From contig NZ_JADEVO010000029.1 in NCBI RefSeq assembly GCF_017114825.1, positions 16,226 to 80,225 on the forward strand: 64,000 nt of DNA. Reading direction: 5' to 3'. The notes below the pieces were generated by a model that ran no database searches, was not told the origin of the DNA, and was given only the letters and a program-made list of their open reading frames with translations. Shown here piece after piece: positions 1 to 7,999 of this stretch. The first letter of the stretch is position 1; every line of letters begins with the position of its first letter. The DNA is from Pseudomonas gregormendelii (GTDB taxonomy: Bacteria > Pseudomonadota > Gammaproteobacteria > Pseudomonadales > Pseudomonadaceae). The position numbers and the translations under genes were made by a program.

Positions 1-367
1 TCACGTAGTCGCGAGCCACTTTCTGCTCGCCGGCACGCATCAGGGCCAGTTCGACCTGGTCCTGGATTTCTTCGATGTGGATGGTGCCGCCCGATGGCAT
101 GCGACGCTTGAAGGTTGCAGTGACCTGTTCGGTCAGGCGCGCAACGGTGTCATGGATTCGCGACGAAGCGGCAGCGGTGCCGCCTTCAACTGCGAGAAAC
201 GCTTTGGTGATCGCGACGGTGATCTTGTCGTCGGTGTAAGGAACGACAGTGCCGTTACGCTTGATCACGCGCAGCTGGCCAGGCGCGGTCGCGGACAGAT
301 CCGAAGTCGAATCAGCGGCCTGCGGCAAGGAGCCCTGCGGGTTCTCGCGAGTTGTGTCGGTTTGCAT
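1..367 (-). CDS. nrdA: Class Ia ribonucleoside-diphosphate reductase alpha subunit, N-terminal part (partial)
   Basis: This frame is open from an ATG at 367 to the window edge, so only the first 122 or so residues are present. After a low-complexity start (MQTDTTRENPQGS) comes a typical ATP-cone: VIKRNGTVVPYTDDKITVAITKAFLAVEG, then the IEEIQDQVELALM helix. The ATP-cone is the allosteric activity site of class I/III reductases, which make dNDPs from NDPs. The extended N-terminus before the cone and the neighbouring RstAB-like pair match the nrdA locus of Pseudomonas. A GGAG Shine-Dalgarno lies just upstream. The catalytic domain is outside the window, so class Ia is assigned from the cone, the N-terminus and synteny. 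Confidence 0.9.
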   Translation of the reverse strand, partial: MQTDTTRENPQGSLPQAADSTSDLSATAPGQLRVIKRNGTVVPYTDDKITVAITKAFLAVEGGTAAASSRIHDTVARLTEQVTATFKRRMPSGGTIHIEEIQDQVELALMRAGEQKVARDYV

Positions 368-730
368 GGGGGGTTGTCTCCACATTCTCTATGTTTGTTT
401 GGGCACCATCACGGTGCCCACCGTTCTGTCCTGAAGCACTACAACCGGCGAGCCGCCGGGCATACAACTTCGGGACAGATCAGGAAGGGGCTATTGGGGC
501 GCCGCTTCCATGCCGAAGTCTTGGGTCCAGGCCTTGAACCTGGATCCGCATTCCATTTGGGTGACAGTTGACGACTGCAACACCCGTACCGCTTTTGCCG
601 ATTTCGGCCCAAAAACAGTAGCCATCCGCTTGCACGGTCTGGTCTTTCATAAATACGTAAAAATCAACCAGACAGAGGCGATTAAAGCGCTTGAATTTGA
701 TATCCGGTTTGTGTTTGGTTTTTTCTGCAA

Positions 731-776
731 AACCCTACATGTAGGGTTTTTTTTCTGTCGGGCTACAAGATAGTGC
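731..776. promoter_or_regulatory. Candidate tandem NrdR boxes upstream of nrdA
   Basis: AACCCTACATGTAGGGTT (731-748) is a perfect palindrome whose inner 16 bases match the NrdR consensus ACACWATATATWGWGT at 12 positions. A weaker copy, GGCTACAAGATAGTGC, lies at 761-776 with a centre-to-centre distance of 29 bp, close to the three-helical-turn spacing usual for NrdR pairs. NrdR is the ATP-cone repressor of ribonucleotide reductase genes. The second box is weak (about half matched), so the pair is a candidate. Confidence 0.5.
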
Positions 777-804
777 GTTTTGGAGGGTGTTGCAACGTAC
801 TACC

Positions 805-813
805 TGTGGATAA
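805..813. promoter_or_regulatory. Perfect DnaA box in the nrdA control region
   Basis: TGTGGATAA is the exact complement of the R-type DnaA box TTATCCACA. DnaA binds such boxes upstream of nrdAB in E. coli and links dNTP supply to replication. A single 9-mer can occur by chance, but its position beside the candidate NrdR sites supports a real site. Confidence 0.45.
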
Positions 814-1103
814 ACCTGTGCGTATATTGTGCGTGAAACCTGGAACGCGCCCGTAGCCCGCGACCCTGCTGGATCAGACCGTTTGTCACGGTTTTTTGCC
901 GGTCGAAAACAGCCGGGTGGTTTTTTAAGGGCGCGAACCCTACCACAAAAAATGGTCATATCCGAACGCATTTGCCAGCTTGTGTTCTCGGTGGCCGCCG
1001 TTTATACAATCGGCCTGTACACACGCATTATTTTCCTCCCTATTCATTACAAAAAGACGGGGGGAGCCTTCCTTTATGAGCGTTTCGGCAAGCAGAGGTC
1101 ACC

Positions 1104-1817
1104 GTGGAGCAAGAAGCCTGGCAGGTATTGATTGTGGAGGACGATCAGCGTCTGGCCGAACTGACCCGCGATTACCTGGAAGCCAACGGCCTGCGCGTTT
1201 CGATCGAGGGCGATGGCGCCCTGGCCGCAGCGCGGATCCTCAAGGAACAGCCTGACCTGGTGATTCTCGACTTGATGCTTCCCGGCGAGGACGGCTTGAG
1301 CATCTGTCGCAAGGTCCGCGACCGCTACGACGGGCCGATCCTGATGCTGACCGCCCGCACCGACGACACCGATCAGATTCTGGGCCTCGATCTGGGGGCT
1401 GATGACTATGTGTGCAAACCGGTCCGTCCGCGGCTGCTGTTGGCGCGTATCCAGGCGTTGTTGCGCCGCAGCGAAGGGCCGGAAGTGGCCCCGGAAAAAC
1501 AACGCCGCCTGCAATTCGGTCCGCTGGTGGTGGACAACGCATTGCGCGAAGCCTGGCTGCGTGATGTCAGCATCGAACTGACCAGCGCCGAATTCGATCT
1601 GCTGTGGCTGCTGGTGGACAACGCCGGGCGCATTCTGTCCCGGGAAGAGATCTTCACCGCACTGCGCGGCATCGGCTATGACGGCCAGGACCGCTCCATC
1701 GACGTGCGCATCTCGCGTATCCGCCCGAAAATCGGCGACGACCCGGACCACCCGCGATTGATCAAAACCATCCGTAGCAAGGGTTATCTGTTCGTTCCGG
1801 AAGCCTGCACCCTGTGA
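1104..1817 (+). CDS. OmpR-family response regulator (RstA-like)
   Basis: A 237-residue response regulator. The receiver domain (about 5-120) has acidic residues E12, D13 and D14, phosphoacceptor D56 in VILDLMLPGEDG, and the conserved lysine in GADDYVCKP. The C-terminal winged helix (about 140-237) ends SIDVRISRIRPKIGDD...TIRSKGYLF, typical of OmpR/PhoB. The start is a GTG; an ATG at 1076 is out of frame. The stop overlaps the GTG start of the kinase gene, so the pair is translationally coupled. Location next to nrdA matches the PA1157/PA1158 pair. The stimulus and targets are unknown to me. Confidence 0.9.
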   Translation: MEQEAWQVLIVEDDQRLAELTRDYLEANGLRVSIEGDGALAAARILKEQPDLVILDLMLPGEDGLSICRKVRDRYDGPILMLTARTDDTDQILGLDLGADDYVCKPVRPRLLLARIQALLRRSEGPEVAPEKQRRLQFGPLVVDNALREAWLRDVSIELTSAEFDLLWLLVDNAGRILSREEIFTALRGIGYDGQDRSIDVRISRIRPKIGDDPDHPRLIKTIRSKGYLFVPEACTL

Positions 1818-3424
1818 ACTCGATCTTCCTGCGAATCTACGGCGGGATGTGCGCAGCACTGATCCTGGTAGCGGTACTCGGCGTGCTCGCCCTGCACCTG
1901 CTTAACGAGGTGCGCAGCGAGCAATACCGTGAACGCCTGGCCCATGGCACATTCTCGCTGATGGCTGACAACCTGCAACCGATGAACCAGACCGAGCGCC
2001 ACCGGGCGCTGCTGGTCTGGGAGCGGCTGCTGGGCATTCCACTCACGCTGAAGACGTTTGCCCAGACCGACCTCGATCTAACCCAGCGTACCCGCGTGCT
2101 CCGCGGCCAGGCGCTGGTGGAACAGACCGGGCCGCACGCAGCGAGGGTTTACAGGCTGGTCAGTGACAAGGAACAGTTGATGCTGACCGGGGAGGTGCAG
2201 CAGATCAGCGAGCAATTGGCCCGGGCGACCATTTACCTGCTGGCTGACGAACTGGTGCGCGTTCCGGTGGCCGAGCAGCCCAGGCGCCTGGCCGAGCTCA
2301 AGGAAGACAAGGGCTTTGGCTTCGACTTGCGTCTGGTCACTGTTGATCAGGCGGACATGGACGAAGACCAGAGTCGGCGGGTGTCCGAGGGCGACACGGT
2401 GATGGCGCTGGGCAAGGAGGGCGATTCGATCCGGGTGTTTGCCGGCATGGTCGGTACCCCGTGGGTGCTGGAGATCGGTCCGCTGTACCAGATGAACCCT
2501 TACCCTGCACAGTGGCTGGTCCTGATCGCGGCCCTCGGCTTGAGCCTGATCGGGCTGATTGTCTACCTGCTGGTGCGCCAGCTGGAGCGCCGCTTACGCG
2601 GGCTGGAAGCCGCCGCCACCCGCATCGCCAAGGGCAGCCTGGAAACCCGGGTGCCAGCCCGCGGTGCGGACTCGGTAGGGCGCCTGGCGTCGGCCTTCAA
2701 TGGCATGGCCGAACACTTGCAGCAGTTGCTGGCGATTCAGCGTGAACTGGTGCGCGCGGTGTCCCACGAGTTACGCACGCCAGTGGCGCGCCTGCGCTTT
2801 GGCCTGGAGATGATCGGCTCGGCCACGACGCCTCAAGCGCTGCACAAGTATTGCGAGGGCATGGACCACGACATCGAGGACCTCGATAAGCTGGTGGACG
2901 AAATGCTTACCTACGCGCGCCTCGAGCAGGGTTCCCCGGCCTTGAATTTTCAGCGGATCGATCTGGATGCACTGGTCAGCCAGGTCATCGAGGAGCTGGC
3001 GCCACTGCGGGCCGGTGTCACGGTGCAACGAGGTCTGTGCCTGTCTGCCGCCGATTGTGATGACGCCTGGGTCGAGGCCGAACCGCGTTACCTGCACCGG
3101 GCGTTGCAGAACCTGGTGAGCAACGCTATGCGTCACGCAACGACCAGGGTGACTGTCAGCTATCAGGTGGGGCAACAGCGCTGCCGGATCGATGTCGAGG
3201 ACGACGGGCCCGGCGTGCCAGAGGTGGCCTGGGAACGAATCTTCACCCCGTTTTTACGCCTGGACGACAGTCGCACCCGGGCCTCGGGTGGGCATGGGTT
3301 GGGGTTGTCGATCGTCCGGAGGATCATTCATTGGCACGATGGCCGTGCGCTGATCGGCAAGAGCAAGAGCCTGGGCGGCGCCTGTTTCAGCCTGAGCTGG
3401 CCGAGACATCAGGAAAAGCGTTGA
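1814..3424 (+). CDS. Sensor histidine kinase (RstB-like), partner of the upstream regulator
   Basis: A 536-residue inner-membrane kinase. TM1 is at about 8-28, followed by a periplasmic domain of roughly 200 residues, TM2 at about 230-252, HAMP, then the dimerisation helix with H318 in AVSHELRTPVARL. The ATPase domain shows the N-box (LQNLVSNAMRHA), G1 box (DVEDDGPGVP) and G2 box (GGHGLGLSIV). It starts with GTG overlapping the TGA of the regulator gene. The periplasmic part has no motif that identifies a ligand. The gene is followed at once by a degenerate REP element. Confidence 0.9.
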   Translation: MNSIFLRIYGGMCAALILVAVLGVLALHLLNEVRSEQYRERLAHGTFSLMADNLQPMNQTERHRALLVWERLLGIPLTLKTFAQTDLDLTQRTRVLRGQALVEQTGPHAARVYRLVSDKEQLMLTGEVQQISEQLARATIYLLADELVRVPVAEQPRRLAELKEDKGFGFDLRLVTVDQADMDEDQSRRVSEGDTVMALGKEGDSIRVFAGMVGTPWVLEIGPLYQMNPYPAQWLVLIAALGLSLIGLIVYLLVRQLERRLRGLEAAATRIAKGSLETRVPARGADSVGRLASAFNGMAEHLQQLLAIQRELVRAVSHELRTPVARLRFGLEMIGSATTPQALHKYCEGMDHDIEDLDKLVDEMLTYARLEQGSPALNFQRIDLDALVSQVIEELAPLRAGVTVQRGLCLSAADCDDAWVEAEPRYLHRALQNLVSNAMRHATTRVTVSYQVGQQRCRIDVEDDGPGVPEVAWERIFTPFLRLDDSRTRASGGHGLGLSIVRRIIHWHDGRALIGKSKSLGGACFSLSWPRHQEKR

Positions 3425-3430
3425 GCCCCC

Positions 3431-3459
3431 TGTGGGAGCGGGCTGGCTTGCGATGGGGT
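3431..3459. repeat. Single degenerate REP element
   Basis: TGTGGGAGCGGGCTGGCTTG begins a sequence closely related to the GTGGGAGCGGGCTTGCCCGCGATGG repeats elsewhere in this window. It lies just after the RstB-like stop codon and has no inverted partner, so it is a solitary and altered copy. Confidence 0.65.
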
Positions 3460-3479
3460 CCTCTCGAGCACTGAAACCA

Positions 3480-4214
3480 TCAGGCCTGGATACTGACCAG
3501 GCTCAACAACTGCCCGTCCATCACCGCAAACTGCGCTTGCAGCTCGGCCCCGTTACGCCATTCGCTGGACAGGTCCGTGAGTAATCGCAATTTCACCTCC
3601 CCGGCTTCGTCCCACTCGAGCACTTCGGCATGCTCGAAGTAAAAACGCTGCTGCACGATCGGATACAAGGCCTTGAACAGGCTTTCCTTTACCGAGAACG
3701 TCAGCGTCACCAGCATCGCCAGCTGCTCGCGCCGACCGGCCGCCATGCGCTTTAATTCAGGTGCCGTCAGTATTTCCCCGGCCAGCCGTTCGGCTCGCTC
3801 CGGGTTCAGGATATTTTCCAAGTCCATGCCCAGGCCGCGCCAGTGGGCTTTTTTCGCGACGATCGCTGCTGCACGCCCGGTGCTGTGGGTGATCGAACCA
3901 CTGATGTGCGCCGGCCAGACCGGCGCCCGGTCTTCACCTATCGCCGGGCTGAAATCCAGCCCCTCCAGTTGCTGCAACGCCGCCCGGGCACACACCCGCC
4001 CGGCGAGAAACTCCGCCTGGCGTTTGGCGACCGAGCGCTGGATGCTGGCAGGCACGGCGATGGCACTGCGTGCAAAGTCATCGTTGGTCAGCAGCGTACT
4101 GTCGAAGTGAGTGCTGAGCAGGACAGTTTCGGGCAGCGCAAACGGCAGTGGCCAATGAGCGTCGAGTGGCGTGCAGCAGGCGGGCAGGGCGGGGGAATGG
4201 TTCATGTCAGGCAT
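3480..4214 (-). CDS. pcpS: 4'-phosphopantetheinyl transferase (EntD/PcpS type)
   Basis: A 244-residue Sfp/EntD-type enzyme that moves 4'-phosphopantetheine from CoA to a conserved serine of acyl- or peptidyl-carrier proteins. It has the Mg2+-binding GLGMDLE motif (like GVDIE), the FSVKESLFKALYP motif (WxxKEA/KxxFKA class) and the SGSITHS segment near the CoA site. Pseudomonas usually has one broad enzyme of this kind (PcpS) serving fatty-acid synthesis and siderophore synthetases. ATG 4214 is chosen because an AGGAGG lies 12 bases upstream; ATG 4205 is also possible. A longer in-frame extension to 4292 has no support. Confidence 0.85.
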   Translation of the reverse strand: MPDMNHSPALPACCTPLDAHWPLPFALPETVLLSTHFDSTLLTNDDFARSAIAVPASIQRSVAKRQAEFLAGRVCARAALQQLEGLDFSPAIGEDRAPVWPAHISGSITHSTGRAAAIVAKKAHWRGLGMDLENILNPERAERLAGEILTAPELKRMAAGRREQLAMLVTLTFSVKESLFKALYPIVQQRFYFEHAEVLEWDEAGEVKLRLLTDLSSEWRNGAELQAQFAVMDGQLLSLVSIQA

Positions 4215-4313
4215 TTTGCCGGGTTGCCTCCTGGCTGGGTAGAGTCGAAGAGCTTTTGGCTGCTCCGGGTGACAAGGACGCTGCCTCGCCACCCAGACGT
4301 TCTCACCTTTCAG

Positions 4314-5105
4314 TCAGGAAAAGATTGTCTTGAGAAAGGCCTGCATGTCCGCCCAGGATTTTTCATCGGCAGCCTTGTTGTAACCGATATCCGGCCCGCC
4401 ATGCTCGCCGTGACCGAGGCGGTCGGCATCCGGATTGCTGAAGCCGTGCTTGGCGCCTTCCAGGCTGACGAAGCGGTAGTCCGCGCCGGCCTTGTCCATT
4501 TCCGTCTTGAATGCCGCGACGTTGTCGGCAGTGACCATGCTGTCCAATGCCCCGTGCTCCACCAGGATTTTCGCCTTCACGGTTCCGGGTGACGCCGGCG
4601 TCTGGGTTACCAGCGCACCATGGAAGCTCACCACACCCGCTAACGGCACGCCCTGGCGTGCGGCGTTGAGCACCACCGCCCCACCGAAGCAGTAACCGAT
4701 GGCCGCGAGTTTTTGTGGGTCGGTCTGCGGTTGTTGTTTCAACAGGTCAAGCCCGGCCTGAAAGCGCCCACTCGCCGTCGAGCTGTCCTTGAGAGCGGCC
4801 TGCATGAAGGCCATGGCGTCTTTGGGGTGCTCGGTGTTCTGGCCATCGCCATACATGTCGATGGCCAGGGCGCTGTATCCCAGGCCTGCCAGATCGCGGG
4901 CGCGGCGTTTGGCATAGTCGTTGAGTCCCCACCATTCATGCACCACCACAACCCCCGGGCGCGGGCCCTTGATCGAGTCGTCGTAGGCGTAATAACCGAT
5001 GAGCCGGGTGCCGTCGGCGCTTTGGTAGGGGATTTCCCGGGTCTGGATAGCCGCCTGGCTGAGTCCGCTCAAGGCGATTAATACGAGGGCAAGAAACGCG
5101 CGCAT
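4314..5105 (-). CDS. Secreted dienelactone-hydrolase-family protein
   Basis: A 263-residue alpha/beta hydrolase with a signal peptide (MRAFLALVLIALSGLSQA), so it is probably periplasmic. The dienelactone hydrolase signature is present: nucleophile in GYCFGGA (Cys in place of Ser), Asp in HGALDSMV and His in GAKHGFSNPD. The family cleaves dienelactones and related esters, but exported members are mostly uncharacterised and the substrate here is unknown. A GGGAGA Shine-Dalgarno precedes the ATG. It is transcribed away from oprH, so 5106-5253 is a divergent promoter region. Confidence 0.85.
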   Translation of the reverse strand: MRAFLALVLIALSGLSQAAIQTREIPYQSADGTRLIGYYAYDDSIKGPRPGVVVVHEWWGLNDYAKRRARDLAGLGYSALAIDMYGDGQNTEHPKDAMAFMQAALKDSSTASGRFQAGLDLLKQQPQTDPQKLAAIGYCFGGAVVLNAARQGVPLAGVVSFHGALVTQTPASPGTVKAKILVEHGALDSMVTADNVAAFKTEMDKAGADYRFVSLEGAKHGFSNPDADRLGHGEHGGPDIGYNKAADEKSWADMQAFLKTIFS

Positions 5106-5153
5106 GGTTGGATCTCCCGCAAGTCAGTCATCGAAAAAGGTCGGTTCTGTCTG

Positions 5154-5192
5154 GTTCAGCCCAGGTTCAGAAGGTGTTCAGGGTGAGTTCAG
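5154..5192 (+). promoter_or_regulatory. Array of four GTTCAG direct repeats (putative PhoP boxes) upstream of oprH
   Basis: GTTCAG occurs at 5154, 5165, 5176 and 5187, each exactly 11 bp apart. A degenerate fifth copy, GCTGAG, follows in phase at 5198. OmpR/PhoB-family regulators bind hexamer direct repeats with 5-bp spacers, and in Pseudomonas PhoP activates its own oprH-phoP-phoQ operon. The last perfect copy ends 11 bp before a TAATCT -10 element at 5204-5209, the usual spacing for a PhoP-activated promoter that lacks a good -35 box. Confidence 0.8.
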
Positions 5193-5203
5193 GGCGAGCT
5201 GAG

Positions 5204-5209
5204 TAATCT
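5204..5209 (+). promoter_or_regulatory. Putative -10 element of the oprH promoter
   Basis: TAATCT is placed at the correct phase after the GTTCAG array and 45 bases before the oprH start codon. There is no TTGACA-like -35, as expected for an activator-dependent promoter. Confidence 0.5.
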
Positions 5210-5253
5210 TCTCCCATACCCAACAAGCACATGACAACACAAGGAAACACCTA

Positions 5254-5850
5254 ATGACTGGATTCAAAAAATTGCTGCTGGCTATCACCGTTATGGGCGC
5301 GAGTACCGCTGCCATGGCCAATGACAACTTCGTCAGCTTTACTCTTGGACAGACCAGCGACAAGATCAAAAAGTCCCATGCCATGAACAGCAACTTCAAC
5401 CACCCGAGCGCCGCCGCGATCGACAAAAGCACTACTTTTGGTGTTCGCGTCGGTCAGCAAAACAGCCAAGGTCGCTACTACGCCACATACGACAACGTGT
5501 CGGACATGAACCACGACGGCCTGAACCTGCGCCAGGAAAACCTCTTGGGTAGCTATGATGTGTTCTACCCGGTGGGCGGTAGCACCAAACTGTTTGGCGG
5601 TGCCACCGCCGGTTTGGCCAAATTGTCGCAGGAAACACGAGGCTTCAGCCGCGACAGCAATATTGGCTATGCCATCGGAGGGCAGTTGGGGATCTTGCAA
5701 CAGGTTTCTCAAAAAACCTCGTTGGAACTGGGTTACCGTTATCTACGTAGCAATGCCAGCACCGAATTGAGCCGTGGCGGTAGCAAGTGGGGCTCGGTGG
5801 ATTTGACCAGCAGCGCCCAGACGTATCTGGCGGCGAACTACGCTTTCTAA
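5254..5850 (+). CDS. oprH: Outer-membrane protein OprH
   Basis: A 198-residue small beta-barrel protein. A signal peptide (MTGFKKLLLAITVMGASTAAMA) is followed by DNFVSFTLGQTSDKIKK, the GRYYATYDNVSD strand, LRQENLLGSYD, KLFGGAT and a C-terminal strand ending in aromatic F (YLAANYAF). These match P. aeruginosa OprH closely across the full length (200 residues there). OprH is a slim eight-stranded barrel that binds LPS and replaces divalent cations when Mg2+ is low. It is the first gene of oprH-phoP-phoQ, with Shine-Dalgarno AAGGAAA upstream. Confidence 0.92.
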   Translation: MTGFKKLLLAITVMGASTAAMANDNFVSFTLGQTSDKIKKSHAMNSNFNHPSAAAIDKSTTFGVRVGQQNSQGRYYATYDNVSDMNHDGLNLRQENLLGSYDVFYPVGGSTKLFGGATAGLAKLSQETRGFSRDSNIGYAIGGQLGILQQVSQKTSLELGYRYLRSNASTELSRGGSKWGSVDLTSSAQTYLAANYAF

Positions 5851-5973
5851 GCGGTACATCGCGAAAGGTTTGCGCCGTATCGACCTGAACAGGGGGATGC
5901 GGCGTCGCCGTGTTAACCATAGAGGTGCGCTGTCGTGCCTCGGCAGATGTTGATGTGTGCCTGGGAGGGCGTT

Positions 5974-6651
5974 ATGAAATTGCTGGTCGTAGAAGATGAA
6001 GCGCTGTTGCGCCATCACCTGCAAACCCGCCTCACGGACAGTGGTCATGTGGTGCAGTCCGTGGCCAATGCGGAAGAGGCCCTCTACCAGGCCGAGCAAT
6101 TCAACCATGATCTCGCGGTGATCGACTTGGGGCTGCCAGGCATGGGCGGGCTCGACCTTATTCGCCAGTTGCGTTCGCAGGGCAAGGTCTTTCCCATCCT
6201 GATTCTGACCGCCCGCGGGAATTGGCAGGATAAAGTCGAAGGCCTTGCCGCTGGCGCCGACGATTACGTGGTCAAGCCGTTTCAGTTCGAGGAGCTGGAC
6301 GCCCGGCTCAATGCCCTGTTGCGCCGCTCCAGTGGCTTTACCCAGTCAACGATCGTGGCTGGGCCGTTGCTGCTCGACCTCAATCGCAAGCAGGCCTGCC
6401 TGGATGATCAACCGTTGGCACTGACCGCCTATGAGTACCGTATCCTGGAGTATTTGATGCGCCACCATCAGCAGGTGGTACCCAAGGACCGCTTGATGGA
6501 GCAACTCTACCCTGATGATGACGAGCGCGATCCGAACGTCATTGAAGTCTTGGTGGGACGCCTGCGCCGCAAGCTCGAGGGGCCTGGCGGATTTAAACCG
6601 ATCGATACCGTCCGTGGCCTCGGCTACCTGTTTACCGAGCGCTGCACTTGA
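5974..6651 (+). CDS. phoP: Response regulator PhoP
   Basis: A 225-residue OmpR-family regulator, the same length as P. aeruginosa PhoP. The receiver (1-115) has E7, D8 and phosphoacceptor D51 (VIDLGLPGMGG), with lysine in ADDYVVKPF. The winged-helix domain (about 125-222) includes the helix NVIEVLVGRLRRKLE. The ATG at 5974 follows GGGAGGGC and gives the family length; an in-frame ATG at 5935 would add 13 unlikely residues. Together with PhoQ it controls Mg2+ limitation responses, LPS modification and cationic-peptide resistance. Its stop overlaps the TTG start of phoQ. Confidence 0.92.
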   Translation: MKLLVVEDEALLRHHLQTRLTDSGHVVQSVANAEEALYQAEQFNHDLAVIDLGLPGMGGLDLIRQLRSQGKVFPILILTARGNWQDKVEGLAAGADDYVVKPFQFEELDARLNALLRRSSGFTQSTIVAGPLLLDLNRKQACLDDQPLALTAYEYRILEYLMRHHQQVVPKDRLMEQLYPDDDERDPNVIEVLVGRLRRKLEGPGGFKPIDTVRGLGYLFTERCT

Positions 6652-7994
6652 TTCGTTCGCTACGTGTGCGCTTGATGCTCGCTGCCACGATCCTGGCAGT
6701 GTTGTTCATGCTGGCGTTACTGCCGGCGATGCAGGGCGCTTTCAGTCTGGCATTGCAAGACTCCATCGAACAGCGCCTGGCGTCGGACGTCACCACGTTG
6801 ATCTCTGCCGCCCGTGTTGAAGACAACCGACTGAAGATGCCGGAGCAACTGCCTGACGAGCGGTTCAACCTGACTGACGGCCGGCTGCTGGGTTACATCT
6901 ACGATCGCGATGGTCACCTGGTGTGGCGCTCGAACGGTAACCAGGAGGAACACATCAATTACACGCCCCGTTACGACGGGCGCGGCAACGAGTTCGCCAG
7001 AATTCGCGAAGCCAATGGCCAGGAGTTTTTCGTCTACGACGTCGAGGTCAAGTTGCTCGGCGGCCAGAGCGCGGCGTTCAGTATCGTCGCTTTGCAGCCG
7101 GTACGTGAGTACGAGTTCACCCTCGACGGGCTGCGGGAAAATCTCTACCTGGGCTTCGGCGCTGCACTGCTGGTGCTGCTGGCGTTGCTGTGGATCGGCC
7201 TGACCTGGGGCTTGCGCGCGTTGCGCCGGCTGAGCCAGGAACTGGACGAAATCGAAGGCGGAACCCGTGAAAGCCTGAGTGAGCAACATCCCCGTGAACT
7301 GCTGCGTCTGACCGGCTCCCTCAACCGTTTGCTGCACGGTGAACGTGAGCAACGCAGTCGCTACCGTGATTCCCTCGATGACCTGGCCCATAGCCTGAAA
7401 ACGCCGCTGACTGTTCTTCAGGGAGTCAGCGAAGACATGGCGCAGCGTCCTGAAAATCGCGAACAGGCCTGGGTGCTGCAAACCCAGATTGAGCGCATGA
7501 GCCAGCAGATCAGCTACCAGTTACAACGGGCCAGCCTGCGCAAGAGTGGTCTGGTACGCCATCAGGTGCTCTTGCGCCCGGTATTGCAAAGCCTGTGTGA
7601 CACGTTGGACAAGGTGTATCGCGACAAGCGTGTGCAGGTGTCCTTTGACCTGCCAGAGCCTTGCTATGTGCCAATCGAACAGGGGGCGCTGCTGGAAATG
7701 TTGGGCAACCTGCTGGAGAACGCCTATCGCCTGTGCCTGGGTGAGGTGCGAGTCAGTATGCGCGACACCGCAGAGGGCATCGAATTGTGCGTCGAGGATG
7801 ACGGTCCCGGTGTGCCTTCGGACCAGCGTGCGCGAATTCTGCTGCGTGGCGAGCGTCTGGATCGTCAGCATCCGGGGCAGGGGATCGGCCTGGCCGTGGT
7901 CAAGGACATCATCGAAAGCTACAGCGCGAAGCTGACCCTCGACGACTCGCCCATGGGGGGGGCGGCGTTCCGGATTCATTTTCCGGTGCTCTAG
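6648..7994 (+). CDS. phoQ: Sensor histidine kinase PhoQ
   Basis: A 448-residue kinase, equal in length to P. aeruginosa PhoQ. TM1 is at about 8-28. The periplasmic domain (about 30-165) is rich in acidic residues, as expected for a divalent-cation sensor. TM2 is at about 168-188, then HAMP, H248 in DLAHSLKTPLTVL, N-box (LGNLLENAYR) and G boxes (VEDDGPGVP, GQGIGLAVV). It starts with TTG inside the phoP stop, indicating coupled translation. Loss of PhoQ in pseudomonads raises polymyxin resistance. Confidence 0.92.
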   Translation: MIRSLRVRLMLAATILAVLFMLALLPAMQGAFSLALQDSIEQRLASDVTTLISAARVEDNRLKMPEQLPDERFNLTDGRLLGYIYDRDGHLVWRSNGNQEEHINYTPRYDGRGNEFARIREANGQEFFVYDVEVKLLGGQSAAFSIVALQPVREYEFTLDGLRENLYLGFGAALLVLLALLWIGLTWGLRALRRLSQELDEIEGGTRESLSEQHPRELLRLTGSLNRLLHGEREQRSRYRDSLDDLAHSLKTPLTVLQGVSEDMAQRPENREQAWVLQTQIERMSQQISYQLQRASLRKSGLVRHQVLLRPVLQSLCDTLDKVYRDKRVQVSFDLPEPCYVPIEQGALLEMLGNLLENAYRLCLGEVRVSMRDTAEGIELCVEDDGPGVPSDQRARILLRGERLDRQHPGQGIGLAVVKDIIESYSAKLTLDDSPMGGAAFRIHFPVL

Positions 7995-7999
7995 AGTGC

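Larger units (their letters stand above)
368..1103. promoter_or_regulatory. Long divergent regulatory region between nrdA and the response-regulator gene
   Basis: No convincing gene occupies these 736 bases; the short frames here lack coding character. The region holds a hairpin in the nrdA leader (arms TGGGCACC and GGTGCCCA, 400-420), an 18-bp perfect palindrome at 731-748, a NrdR-like half-matching site at 761-776, a perfect DnaA box at 805-813 and a TATATTGTG half-site at 817-832. The part near 1010-1070 is AT-rich and probably carries the promoter of the downstream regulator gene. No transcription start can be placed from the sequence alone. Confidence 0.6.

Noticed and set aside
1010..1060. 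RstA-box-like sequence before the response regulator (GTACACACGCATTATT)
   Set aside because: It does not match the TACATNTNGTTACA pattern well enough to call a site.
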